Origin: CAZOOA01 sp964581355
Lineage (GTDB): Bacteria; Bacillota; Dethiobacteria; DTU022; UBA8154
Direction: 5' to 3'
Assembly: GCA_964581355.1 (NCBI GenBank)
Contig: CAZOOA010000035.1
Location: 1 to 26,796 of the forward strand
DNA length: 26,796 bases
This document shows, in pieces, positions 14,430 through 21,891 of this stretch; positions within the stretch are counted from its first letter, which is position 1, and every line of letters begins with the position of its first letter. The notes below the pieces were generated by a model. The model was not told the DNA's origin. It was given only the letters and a program-made list of their open reading frames with translations, and searched no databases. The position numbers and the translations under genes are program-made.

Positions 14430-15899
14430 TTGGAGATCGTAACAAGTTTGCCACTGTATGCTGTAATTATCCCGCTATTGGGTGCGATTATCCTGGCATT
14501 CATTCCAGAAAAAGATGACCATGTTCGCAACCCTCTTGCTGTAATTATCAGCCTGGTTACAGCGGTCATCGTGGTTTCGGTTGTTCGGATGGTAATGGAT
14601 GGAAACATAGTTTCGTATAAATTGCTGCATATTCTTCCCGGGTTGGAATTTTCTTTTTATATTGATCCCCTGGGAGCGCTTTTTGCAGGGGCCGCCTCAA
14701 TTTTATGGGTCTTTGCCGTGGTTTATTCCATCGGCTACATGTCCCATGAACACAAACGCCGGCGGTACTTTGTGTTCTATCTCATGTCTTTGGGGATTAC
14801 CATGGGCATTGCCTTTTCTGCGAACCTGTTTACCCTGTACCTTTTTTACGAATTGTTGACGTTGGCCACGTACCCGCTGGTAGTCCATGAAGGAAACGAG
14901 GAAGCCAACTTAGCCGGTGTCCGCTATATGGTTTACAGTTTCCTGGGAGCGGGCCTGGTCCTTTTCTCCCTGCTGATCACGTACGGCCTGGCGGGAACAC
15001 TGGCCTTTGAACAGGGCGGCATCATGGGCGAAGCGATGGCAGCAGCTCCCATGGTTTTACGAATTATTTTCATTACTTTTGTCCTGGGTTTTGGAGTCAA
15101 AGCGGCAATTATGCCTCTGCACTCCTGGCTGCCGTCAGCCATGGCTGCACCGACTCCCGTTAGCGCCCTGCTTCATGCCGTGGCTGTTGTCAAGTCGGGA
15201 GTTTTCGGGGTTCTGCGGGTCATGTATTCGGTTTTTGGTACGGAAGTGATGATAGAACTGAACCTGGGTATCATCGTGGCAGTCCTGGTTTCATTTACCA
15301 TTGTCCTGGCTTCCATCATTGCCATGCGTCAGGATGCCTTGAAACGCAGGCTGGCGTATTCCACCATCAGCCAGCTGGGGTATATTACCCTGGGGGCCGG
15401 GTTACTGACGCCTATGGCCTTAAGCGGTGGATTAATCCACATTATTAACCATGCCCTGCTAAAAATTACGCTGTTTTTCTGTGCCGGAGCGATTATTACA
15501 GTGACAGGGAAAAAGAAAATCAGTGAGCTAAATGGGCTGGGCAAACGAATGCCTATCACGATGCTGGCCTTTACCATTGGCAGTATCGGCATGGTCGGTA
15601 TTTTGCCCATCAACGGGTTTATTTCCAAGTGGTATTTAATGGGAGGCAGTTTGGAGGCTGGTATGCCCATTTTTATCATTATTCTCATTTCCAGTGCCAT
15701 GTTGAATGCCATGTACTTTTTTCCCATTGTATCGGCTGCCTTTTTCAAAAAAGGAGATTTTGAATCTCCCCAGGGGGTAGAAGCACCGTTAACCATGCTT
15801 TTACCGATAGCGATCCTGGCGGTGATCTGTGTTATTGTGGGGATTAACCTGAACCTAACGGTTCCGTTTATCCAGGATGTGGTGGCATATCTGTTCTAG
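14430..15899 (+). CDS. Second MrpD/NuoN-like proton-translocating subunit
   Basis: A 489-residue antiporter-like subunit with about 14 helices, related to but distinct from the MrpD at 11075. Conserved polar residues are Glu141 in LFYELLTL, Lys224 in GFGVKAAIMPLHSWLP, and the His/Lys pair in IINHALLKITLFFCAGAI. The block after the Lys helix reads PTPVSALLHAVAVVKSGVFG, closer to the NuoL/NuoM style. The start is TTG 14430, about nine bases after AAAGGGGG. A second copy in the same operon suggests a complex with three pumping modules. Confidence 0.9.
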   Translation: MEIVTSLPLYAVIIPLLGAIILAFIPEKDDHVRNPLAVIISLVTAVIVVSVVRMVMDGNIVSYKLLHILPGLEFSFYIDPLGALFAGAASILWVFAVVYSIGYMSHEHKRRRYFVFYLMSLGITMGIAFSANLFTLYLFYELLTLATYPLVVHEGNEEANLAGVRYMVYSFLGAGLVLFSLLITYGLAGTLAFEQGGIMGEAMAAAPMVLRIIFITFVLGFGVKAAIMPLHSWLPSAMAAPTPVSALLHAVAVVKSGVFGVLRVMYSVFGTEVMIELNLGIIVAVLVSFTIVLASIIAMRQDALKRRLAYSTISQLGYITLGAGLLTPMALSGGLIHIINHALLKITLFFCAGAIITVTGKKKISELNGLGKRMPITMLAFTIGSIGMVGILPINGFISKWYLMGGSLEAGMPIFIIILISSAMLNAMYFFPIVSAAFFKKGDFESPQGVEAPLTMLLPIAILAVICVIVGINLNLTVPFIQDVVAYLF

Positions 15900-15960
15900 G
15901 AATAATAAAGTTGCTGGACAGGCCGCCGCAGTAAAAAAAAGTTGTAGGAGTGCGGGTGCA

Positions 15961-16008
15961 ATGAATAAGCAAATTATTAACAATAAAAAACCGGGGGGTG
16001 AATATTGA
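15961..16008 (+). CDS. Possible 15-codon leader peptide coupled to the MrpA-like gene
   Basis: ATG 15961 follows TAGGAG (15945-15950) with ten bases between. The frame codes MNKQIINNKKPGGEY and ends with TGA at 16006-16008, overlapping the next gene's ATG (TGATG). It lies in the 108-base gap between two Mrp genes and has the same length and stop-start overlap as the leader before mrpG. No homology is recognised; chance is possible. Confidence 0.3.
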   Translation: MNKQIINNKKPGGEY

Positions 16009-18032
16009 TGCCCCAGGCTTTTGATGTGGCTATGCTTCCCCTGCTGGCAGTGTTGATTCCCATTGTTGCCGCCGGACTGGTGGCCTGGGTATCTTTTTAC
16101 TCGGAAAAATGGCGAAACTTTATTGCTACAGTAGCTACAGCAGCAACCTTTCTTTCCATCCTGGCCATGTATCCCACCGTGGTCACCGAAGGAAAAGTCA
16201 TTACGTACAAGTTGCTGCAAATCGCAACTCCGCTTAATCTAACCTTTCGGGTTGACGGTTTCAGCCTGATCGTGGCCCTGGTCTCTACTTTTGTCTGGCT
16301 GGCGGCGACAATTTATGCCCTCTCGTATATGGATCATGAAGAAAACAGGGGGCGTTTTTACACGCTGCTGTTACTTACATTTTCTGGAACCATTGGTGTT
16401 CCATTAGCCGGTGATTTTTTGAGCCTCTTGCTGTTCTTTGAGATCATGTCCCTGGCTTCTTACGTGCTGGTGGTCCATACCCAGTCGGATGAAGCGTACA
16501 GTGCCGGCAATCTCTTTCTCTACCTGGGTGTCTTTGGTGGTATGAGTATTCTTTCTGGCCTGGCCCTGCTCTATTTCCGCAATGGCACTTTGGACATCCT
16601 GCCGGGAACCATGGTGATTGAATCCATGGATGCAGTGGTTCCCCTGGCAGCGGTTTTGATGATCCTCGGGTTTGGGATAAAGGCCGGGATGGCACCTTTG
16701 CATATCTGGTTGCCGCGGGCCCATCCCGTGGCGCCGGCTCCGGCCAGTGCTTTGCTTTCCGGGATTATGATTAAAACAGGGGCTTACGGGATTATCTGCA
16801 TCATCAATGTGCTGCTGGTCCCATCGGTTGAACCCCGGGCAGCGGTTTTTCTGGCCCGTCATTTTGAAAGCTTCTGGGATATTGTTTCCACCATGGGCTT
16901 TGTGATTATCTGGGTGGGTATTGTGACCATGTTTATGGGGGTTATCCTGGCCCTGATCCAGGATAATATTAAAAGAATGCTGGCCTGCAGCAGTATCAGC
17001 CAGATGGGTTTTATCCTGGTGGGTGTCGGAGTTGCCGGATACTTGAAATACGAGGGTGCCATGGGAATGGCCGGTGCTTCATACCATATCATTAATCACG
17101 CCCTGTTTAAGTCGGCCCTCTTCCTGGCCGCCGGAGTCATCGCTTACAAGATCGGTGAAATGAACATGTACAACCTCGGAGGCCTATGGAGAAAACTCCC
17201 CTTCACCTTTATCGTTGTGGTCATCGGCTCCCTGGGGATCGCCGGTGTGCCCCTGTTTAACGGGTATGCCAGCAAAACACTGCTGCACCACGCCATCGTG
17301 GAGGCTTACGAGCATTACGGGGTGACCGCCCTGTTCGAAGCGGAGCGGATCTTCATGATCACGGCAGCCGGCACCGTGCTGTATTACCTGAAGTTCATTT
17401 ACCTGACTTTCCTGAGGAAGCCGCCGGAAGAAAGCGAAGAGCTACTGAAGGACGTGAAGAAAGAGTCTTTAGCAATGAAAATTGGTATGGGCATGCTGGC
17501 AATCAGCATTGTCTTGATCGGTTTTAATCCCAGCTTCCTGCTTAACAACCTGATCCTGCCTTCCCTGAAGTACTTTGTTTTTGACCCGGATTTCATTGCC
17601 GGGCATATTGAAGGGATCAACTTCTTTACCGGTAAAGACCTGGCTGCTGCCTTTATGACCCTGGGACTGGGTTCCCTGGCCTTTTTTGTCGGCGTTAAGA
17701 CAGGTCTTTTCAAGGCCGATGTTCCTTATTACCTGGGGCAGGAATTCATGGCCACCCAGGTGGGTAAAGCCCTGGGTTCAGCCTGGAACGGACTGACCTC
17801 AGCAGTAGGTGCATTTATCGGCTTTTTCAGCAATATCTTTGGCAGCATTTCCCAATATGGCTTCAGGGTGCTGCAGGGACTGGATTATCGACCGGGCAAG
17901 TCGGAATTATACCGGATCATCAACTTTGGCAACTTCGATTTTGACGTGCTGTTGATTATGGGTATGCTCGGGATAACCATGGTGGTCCTGTTCTACCTGC
18001 AGTTTGGAGTAATCGGTGTGGGGATCTGGTAA
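16008..18032 (+). CDS. mrpA: MrpA N-terminal / NuoL-like proton-translocating subunit
   Basis: A 674-residue protein with a 14-helix antiporter-like core (about 1-440) and a longer C-terminal part with extra helices. Key residues are Glu145 in LLFFEIMSLASY, Lys225 in GFGIKAGMAPLHIWLP, the following PVAPAPASALLSGIMIKTG block and IINHALFKSALFLAAGVI. It is the likely counterpart of the MrpA N-terminal pump, lacking the DUF4040 and MbhE parts, which are separate genes upstream. NuoL- or HyfB/MbhH-type homologues are alternatives, but no hydrogenase or complex I genes follow. ATG 16008 has GGGGTGA six bases upstream; TTG 16005 is possible. A strong terminator follows 24 bases after the stop. Confidence 0.85.
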   Translation: MPQAFDVAMLPLLAVLIPIVAAGLVAWVSFYSEKWRNFIATVATAATFLSILAMYPTVVTEGKVITYKLLQIATPLNLTFRVDGFSLIVALVSTFVWLAATIYALSYMDHEENRGRFYTLLLLTFSGTIGVPLAGDFLSLLLFFEIMSLASYVLVVHTQSDEAYSAGNLFLYLGVFGGMSILSGLALLYFRNGTLDILPGTMVIESMDAVVPLAAVLMILGFGIKAGMAPLHIWLPRAHPVAPAPASALLSGIMIKTGAYGIICIINVLLVPSVEPRAAVFLARHFESFWDIVSTMGFVIIWVGIVTMFMGVILALIQDNIKRMLACSSISQMGFILVGVGVAGYLKYEGAMGMAGASYHIINHALFKSALFLAAGVIAYKIGEMNMYNLGGLWRKLPFTFIVVVIGSLGIAGVPLFNGYASKTLLHHAIVEAYEHYGVTALFEAERIFMITAAGTVLYYLKFIYLTFLRKPPEESEELLKDVKKESLAMKIGMGMLAISIVLIGFNPSFLLNNLILPSLKYFVFDPDFIAGHIEGINFFTGKDLAAAFMTLGLGSLAFFVGVKTGLFKADVPYYLGQEFMATQVGKALGSAWNGLTSAVGAFIGFFSNIFGSISQYGFRVLQGLDYRPGKSELYRIINFGNFDFDVLLIMGMLGITMVVLFYLQFGVIGVGIW

Positions 18033-18056
18033 ATAGCAGTATTGTTGTGCACGATG

Positions 18057-18086
18057 GAAAAAAGCCCTCACATGAGGGCTTTTTTT
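18057..18086. terminator. Bidirectional rho-independent terminator after the Mrp operon
   Basis: AGCCCTCA (18063-18070) pairs with TGAGGGCT (18073-18080), followed by seven Ts and preceded by an A-run. It therefore works as a terminator on both strands: for the Mrp operon on plus and as a backstop for clpB on minus. Confidence 0.92.
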
Positions 18087-18130
18087 GGCACAAGAAAGGA
18101 TTTATTTCTTCATAGCTGAAGGGTAAAAAC

Positions 18131-18166
18131 ACAGGCCTTTTCCGATAAATCCGGAAAAGGCCCTGT
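18131..18166 (-). terminator. Terminator hairpin downstream of clpB
   Basis: On the minus strand a long GC-rich stem (GGCCTTTTCCG with CGGAAAAGGCC, extended by ACAG/CTGT bases) is followed by TGTGTTTTTAC. It lies just after the clpB stop and probably ends the clpB transcript. Confidence 0.8.
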
Positions 18167-18184
18167 ATTTCCACTACTTGCTGG

Positions 18185-20785
18185 TTAGTTTTTATCAAAG
18201 TTTAGACCTTCTGCTCCCCTGCTTACCGTGACGGTGTCTCCCGGTTTAAACGTTCCACCTACCAGCAGCCGGGCCAAAGGGGTCTCCAGTTCTTTTTGGA
18301 TGGCGCGCTTAAGCGGCCTGGCACCGTAGATGGGATCGTATCCAACTTCGGCCAGGTAATCCTCGGCCTCGGGCTTCAAAACAAGCTTGATCTCCTGCTC
18401 TTCCAGTCGCTTGAATACCCTTTCTGCCTGGATCTTTACGATTTCTTTCAGGTGCTCCCTGCTCAGGGAGTGGAAAACCACGATTTCATCGACCCTGTTC
18501 AGAAATTCAGGCCTGAAGAAGGAGCGCAATCTTTCCATTACCTGGACCTGGGCCTGCTTAAACTCTGCTTCACTTTTTCCCGCTGCTTCCATGATGATTT
18601 CGCTGCCCAAGTTGGAAGTCATAATAATCACTGTATTTCTAAAGTCAACAGTGCGACCCTGGGAATCGGTTAACCGTCCATCATCAAGTATTTGCAGCAA
18701 CGTATTAAAGACATCATTATGGGCTTTTTCGATTTCGTCGAAGAGAATGACAGAATACGGGCGCCGCCTGATGGCGTTGGTCAACTGGCCGCCTTCTTCG
18801 TAACCCACGTAGCCCGGAGGGGCACCGATCAAACGTGCCACGGAGTGCTTTTCCATGTACTCCGACATATCCAACCGGACCAAAGCGTTTACATCATCGA
18901 ACAAGATCGCTGCCAAAGAGCGGGCCAGTTCGGTTTTTCCCACACCGGTAGGGCCGAGGAAGATAAACGAGCCGATGGGCCGGTCGGGGTCTTTAATCCC
19001 GGATCGAGCCCGAATAACGGCATCGCTGACAGCAGTCACAGCTTCTTCCTGGCCAATCACACGCTCGTGCAGCCTGTCACTCAACTGGAGAATCTTCTGT
19101 CGTTCCCCTTCCAGTAATTTGCTGATCGGGATTTGAGTCCACCTGCTGACTACGGAGGCGATGTCTTCATCGTCCACTTCTTCTTTCAACATGCGGGGCG
19201 TGCTTTTTTCATGCAGATTTTCCTCTTCTTCTTTTAATTTCTGCTCCAGCTCAACCATTTTGCCATATTTCAATTCAGCCAGCAAGTTCAGGTCGTAATT
19301 CTGTTCAGCCCTGGACATGGCCTGCTTGGTTTCTTCAATTTCTTCTTTTAATTCTCTAACCCGGGTAATCGCTTCTTTTTCCTCTTCCCAGGCTGCTTTA
19401 AGCTCTTCCGCTTGCTCTTTCAGTTCGTTTAATTCTGTCTCCACCTTTTCCAGGCGAGATTTTGATGCCTGGTCAGTTTCCCGTTTCAGCGCCTCCCGTT
19501 CTATTTCTATCTGCATAATCCGTCGGGTGATTTCGTCCAGTTCCGAAGGCATGCTGTCGATTTCGGCACGGATCAGGGCGGCTGCTTCATCCACCAGGTC
19601 GATGGCTTTGTCCGGCAGGAAGCGGTCTGTGATATAGCGCTGGCTTAAAGTAACTGCTGCAACCAGGGCCGAATCTTTGATCCGTACGCCGTGGTGAACT
19701 TCGTAGCGCTCTTTTAAGCCTCTCAAGATGGAAATGGCATCTTCTACAGCAGGTTCATCGATCAAGACGGGCTGGAAGCGGCGTTCCAGTGCAGCGTCTT
19801 TTTCGATATTTTTCCGGTACTCAGCCAGGGTTGTTGCACCGATACAGTGCAGCTCACCCCGGGCCAGCATGGGTTTAAGCAGGTTGCTGGCATCCATGGC
19901 ACCTTCTGCTGCTCCCGCCCCAACCACGGTATGCAGTTCGTCAATGAACAGAATGATTTCTCCTTCTGCTTCCTGAATCTCCTTTAAAACCGCCTTAAGC
20001 CGCTCTTCGAACTCGCCCCTGTATTTGGCCCCGGCAATCAGAGCACCCATATCCAGGGCGAAAATCCGTTTGCTTTTTAGCCCTTCCGGTACATCAGCCC
20101 GGTCAATTCGCTGGGCCAATCCTTCTGCGATGGCTGTTTTACCGACCCCGGGCTCGCCGATAAGGACGGGATTGTTTTTCGTCCGGCGGGAAAGCACCTG
20201 GATTACCCGGCGTATTTCTTCATCCCGGCCGATTACGGGGTCCAGTTTCCCTGAATTAGCCATTTCAGTCAGGTCGCGGCCGTACTTGGTCAGGGCTTCG
20301 TATGTCCCTTCCGGGTCTTCACTGGTTATTTTTTGGTGTCCACGGATGGATTGCAGCGACTGCAGTAGTTCGTTTTTGCTTACGCCTGCCTGTTTCAACT
20401 GCTTTGCTGCTTCTCCGCTGCTGCTTTCCAGAATGGAAAGAAGAAAATGCTCCACGCTGATATACTCATCTTTAAAAGCTTCTGCTTCGGCCCTGGCCTG
20501 GTCAAGAATGCGGGCCAACCCGGGGCTTAAATAAATTTTTTCCTGGGTTCCTTCCCCGGAGTAGACTTTGGGCTGGCGGGTCAGGTAGGATTCCAGGCTT
20601 TGGGTTACTCCTTTGGGATCAACTCCACAGCGTTCCAAAACCTTTGGTACCAGGCCATCCTCCTGCTGCATTAAAGCCAGCATTAAATGGTCCGGTTCAA
20701 TTTGCTGGTGGTGATAGCGGGCAGCAATGCTTTGGGAGGATGCGATCGCTTCCCTTGCTTTATTGGTAAAACGGTTCATATCCAT
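18185..20785 (-). CDS. clpB: ATP-dependent disaggregase ClpB
   Basis: Hexameric AAA+ chaperone that pulls proteins out of aggregates together with DnaK. The 866-residue length matches the family. Two Clp N-repeats (1-145) precede NBD1 with Walker A GEPGVGKT (210-217) and Walker B ILFIDELH (278-285). A charged coiled-coil middle domain, the ClpB hallmark, spans about 405-530. NBD2 has Walker A GPTGVGKT (611-618) and Walker B VILFDEIEKAH (679-689). No IGF/LGF-type ClpP loop was noticed. The start MDMNRFT (ATG 20785) fits the family; ATG 20779 is an alternative. The nearest strong ribosome binding site is 31 bases away with a hairpin between. No CIRCE or CtsR-type operator was recognised. The upstream DUF6788-type gene is probably co-transcribed. 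Confidence 0.97.
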   Translation of the reverse strand: MDMNRFTNKAREAIASSQSIAARYHHQQIEPDHLMLALMQQEDGLVPKVLERCGVDPKGVTQSLESYLTRQPKVYSGEGTQEKIYLSPGLARILDQARAEAEAFKDEYISVEHFLLSILESSSGEAAKQLKQAGVSKNELLQSLQSIRGHQKITSEDPEGTYEALTKYGRDLTEMANSGKLDPVIGRDEEIRRVIQVLSRRTKNNPVLIGEPGVGKTAIAEGLAQRIDRADVPEGLKSKRIFALDMGALIAGAKYRGEFEERLKAVLKEIQEAEGEIILFIDELHTVVGAGAAEGAMDASNLLKPMLARGELHCIGATTLAEYRKNIEKDAALERRFQPVLIDEPAVEDAISILRGLKERYEVHHGVRIKDSALVAAVTLSQRYITDRFLPDKAIDLVDEAAALIRAEIDSMPSELDEITRRIMQIEIEREALKRETDQASKSRLEKVETELNELKEQAEELKAAWEEEKEAITRVRELKEEIEETKQAMSRAEQNYDLNLLAELKYGKMVELEQKLKEEEENLHEKSTPRMLKEEVDDEDIASVVSRWTQIPISKLLEGERQKILQLSDRLHERVIGQEEAVTAVSDAVIRARSGIKDPDRPIGSFIFLGPTGVGKTELARSLAAILFDDVNALVRLDMSEYMEKHSVARLIGAPPGYVGYEEGGQLTNAIRRRPYSVILFDEIEKAHNDVFNTLLQILDDGRLTDSQGRTVDFRNTVIIMTSNLGSEIIMEAAGKSEAEFKQAQVQVMERLRSFFRPEFLNRVDEIVVFHSLSREHLKEIVKIQAERVFKRLEEQEIKLVLKPEAEDYLAEVGYDPIYGARPLKRAIQKELETPLARLLVGGTFKPGDTVTVSRGAEGLNFDKN

Positions 20786-20824
20786 TCTATCTGCCTTGTG
20801 CTTACGACAAGGCTTCACCTCCTT
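20786..20824 (-). promoter_or_regulatory. clpB leader: strong SD, hairpin, then ATG
   Basis: Reading the minus strand, AAGGAGGT (20824-20817) is followed by GAA, a perfect stem GCCTTGT/ACAAGGC with a seven-base loop (20813-20793), AGATAGA, and the ATG (20785). The SD-ATG distance is 31 nt, or 10 nt if the stem is left out. The hairpin could bring the SD to the start or act as a temperature-sensitive element. A TTG-TCG-TAA mini-frame starts in the stem. Confidence 0.5.
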
Positions 20825-20836
20825 TTTGGTTTTTCT

Positions 20837-21226
20837 TTAGTCAATGGTATCCTCAGGGTAATTCTCGCTTTTCACCTCTTCCAGCGTATTAATCAAATCT
20901 AAAATGGCAGCGTTAATTTTTACAATTCGCTCCCGGGCTTTACGGAACTCACGGTAGTTTGATGCGTACTGGACCACCCAGGCTTCTTCCTCGGGTTTAA
21001 TCCGTTTCAACCTGGTTTTTCCTTCGATATTTCGGGAAAGGTACAAATATGGACCATGGGGTTGATTTTCCGTTACGCAGCGGCAATATTTGCGGCCGCA
21101 CTTTTTGAATCGAGTGATGACCGATCCCTTGATCAACCGTTTTTCCTGGAGTAAAATGTGCTCCAGTTTGCTTCGTTCCTCCAGGAGCCGTTCAATCTTT
21201 TTGATATATTGCTGGGTACGATCCAT
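20837..21226 (-). CDS. DUF6788-like small protein with Cys motif
   Basis: A 129-residue soluble protein. Residues 5-32 look like a coiled coil (IKKIERLLEERSKLEHILLQEK). Then come LIKGSVITRFKKCGRKYCRC (31-50) with Cys43, Cys48 and Cys50, and HGPYLYLSRNIEGKTRLKRI (57-76), followed by a second helical part. The KGS...CGK..CrC...HGPYyyLs.k..GKT order matches DUF6788 as I know it; the function is not established, and a nucleic-acid-binding role is a guess. ATG 21226 is preferred because the promoter -10 box at 21274-21269 puts the transcript start downstream of the longer frame's earlier start codons. It precedes clpB by about 50 bases on the same strand. Confidence 0.7.
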   Translation of the reverse strand: MDRTQQYIKKIERLLEERSKLEHILLQEKRLIKGSVITRFKKCGRKYCRCVTENQPHGPYLYLSRNIEGKTRLKRIKPEEEAWVVQYASNYREFRKARERIVKINAAILDLINTLEEVKSENYPEDTID

Positions 21227-21268
21227 GAAAACACCATCTTTCAGCAATGTTTCAATATTGCTGACCAT

Positions 21269-21297
21269 ATTATAGCAGAAAATCTTTCCTTTGTCCA
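21269..21297 (-). promoter_or_regulatory. Sigma-A-type promoter for the DUF6788-clpB unit
   Basis: On the minus strand TGGACA (21297-21292) and TATAAT (21274-21269) are separated by exactly 17 bases, an almost consensus vegetative promoter. Transcription would begin near 21262, about 36 bases before the DUF6788 ATG. Confidence 0.75.
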
Positions 21298-21740
21298 GTA
21301 GCTTGTGGCCTGTTAGGCCCTTAATAGTTAAGTCTTGTGCATTTTTGGCAAGAATCATATCGCTTAGTACAACCACACTGAAAAGTTTTATGGTTCTTGC
21401 TTGTCCAGGTTGGGCACTTAATAGAGTGATTATAAAGGAATGTCCCCGAATAGCTTGCACTTCACCAAGTGTTTTTTACCCCTTGATTAAGTTGCCGAAA
21501 CAGAAAAAAAAGACTTCTTCCCGGGCGAAAAGCGGGTTAAAAGCCCATTTTCATCCGCTGCCCAAGGCACGGAAAGACCCCGGAAGGGTCACGGAAGGGC
21601 CGTGGTGGTTGGCATTGTCAACTGAAAGAGAGGGTTCCTTTGCGGCATTTTTTTGGCCCTGGCAGGAAATTGAAAGGAAAAAGAAGAAGTAGTTGCTTAA
21701 AACCAGAGTTAACTGCTCAGCACTATTTATAAGCGAAACT

Positions 21741-21865
21741 GGGAGACGGTACTCGCTGCTTCCGGAGTGCAGCGTAGGACCGACAGGGAAAGCGCGAGAA
21801 CCGCTCCCCCCAGCGTTGCCGTCGAGTTGCACAATCACAAAAGGACTGAGAAGTTACAGCCAGAG
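21741..21865 (+). ncRNA. Structured element, copy B, upstream of cas6
   Basis: GACGG (21745-21749) can pair with CCGTC (21819-21823), enclosing a stem CGCTGC/GCAGCG (21754-21759 with 21769-21774) and a stem AGCG/CGCT around the core CCGACAGGGAAAGCG (21780-21794). This resembles a multi-branch RNA. The AGGGAA box and a later AGCCAGAGA recall a cobalamin riboswitch, but the conserved CCCCGCAACTGTAA box is missing, so I do not call it one. The core recurs in copy A at 6633-6647. Confidence 0.35.
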
Positions 21866-21891
21866 AAATAAATGGGAGAAGAGGTGCAGCG

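Larger units (their letters stand above)
21227..21891. other. Divergent intergenic region between DUF6788 gene and cas6
   Basis: These 665 bases have no convincing gene on either strand. They contain the minus-strand promoter (21269-21297), a purine-rich tract (about 21670-21690) and structured element copy B (about 21740-21865), followed by the cas6 ribosome binding site. No direct repeats spaced like a CRISPR array are present. Frames on both strands in this stretch have no family signature. Confidence 0.6.

Noticed and set aside
16008..18032. Complex I or hydrogenase operon
   Set aside because: The NuoL/M/N-like and NuoK-like genes occur with MnhB, E, F and G homologues and there are no NuoB/C/D/I or hydrogenase subunits; a terminator follows.
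18296..20534. Several long plus-strand frames opposite clpB
   Set aside because: They are antisense shadows of a highly conserved gene and show no independent motifs.
21434..21447. GGGGACATTCCTTT on the minus strand as a second REP-like copy
   Set aside because: It shares only GGGGAC and a few Ts with the 25754 element and has no flanking stem, so the evidence is too thin.
21291..21692. 133-codon plus-strand frame in the DUF6788-cas6 gap
   Set aside because: It runs antisense through the promoter of the minus-strand unit, has no ribosome binding site, and its translation shows no family pattern.
21460..21890. CRISPR array beside cas6
   Set aside because: No direct repeats of 23-40 bp with regular spacers are seen on either strand; the only exact repeat nearby is the assembly duplicate.
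21741..21891. Cobalamin riboswitch upstream of cas6
   Set aside because: AGGGAA and a B12-box-like AGCCAGAGA are present, but the highly conserved CCCCGCAACTGTAA is absent and the downstream gene is not a B12 gene. Kept only as an unidentified structured element.
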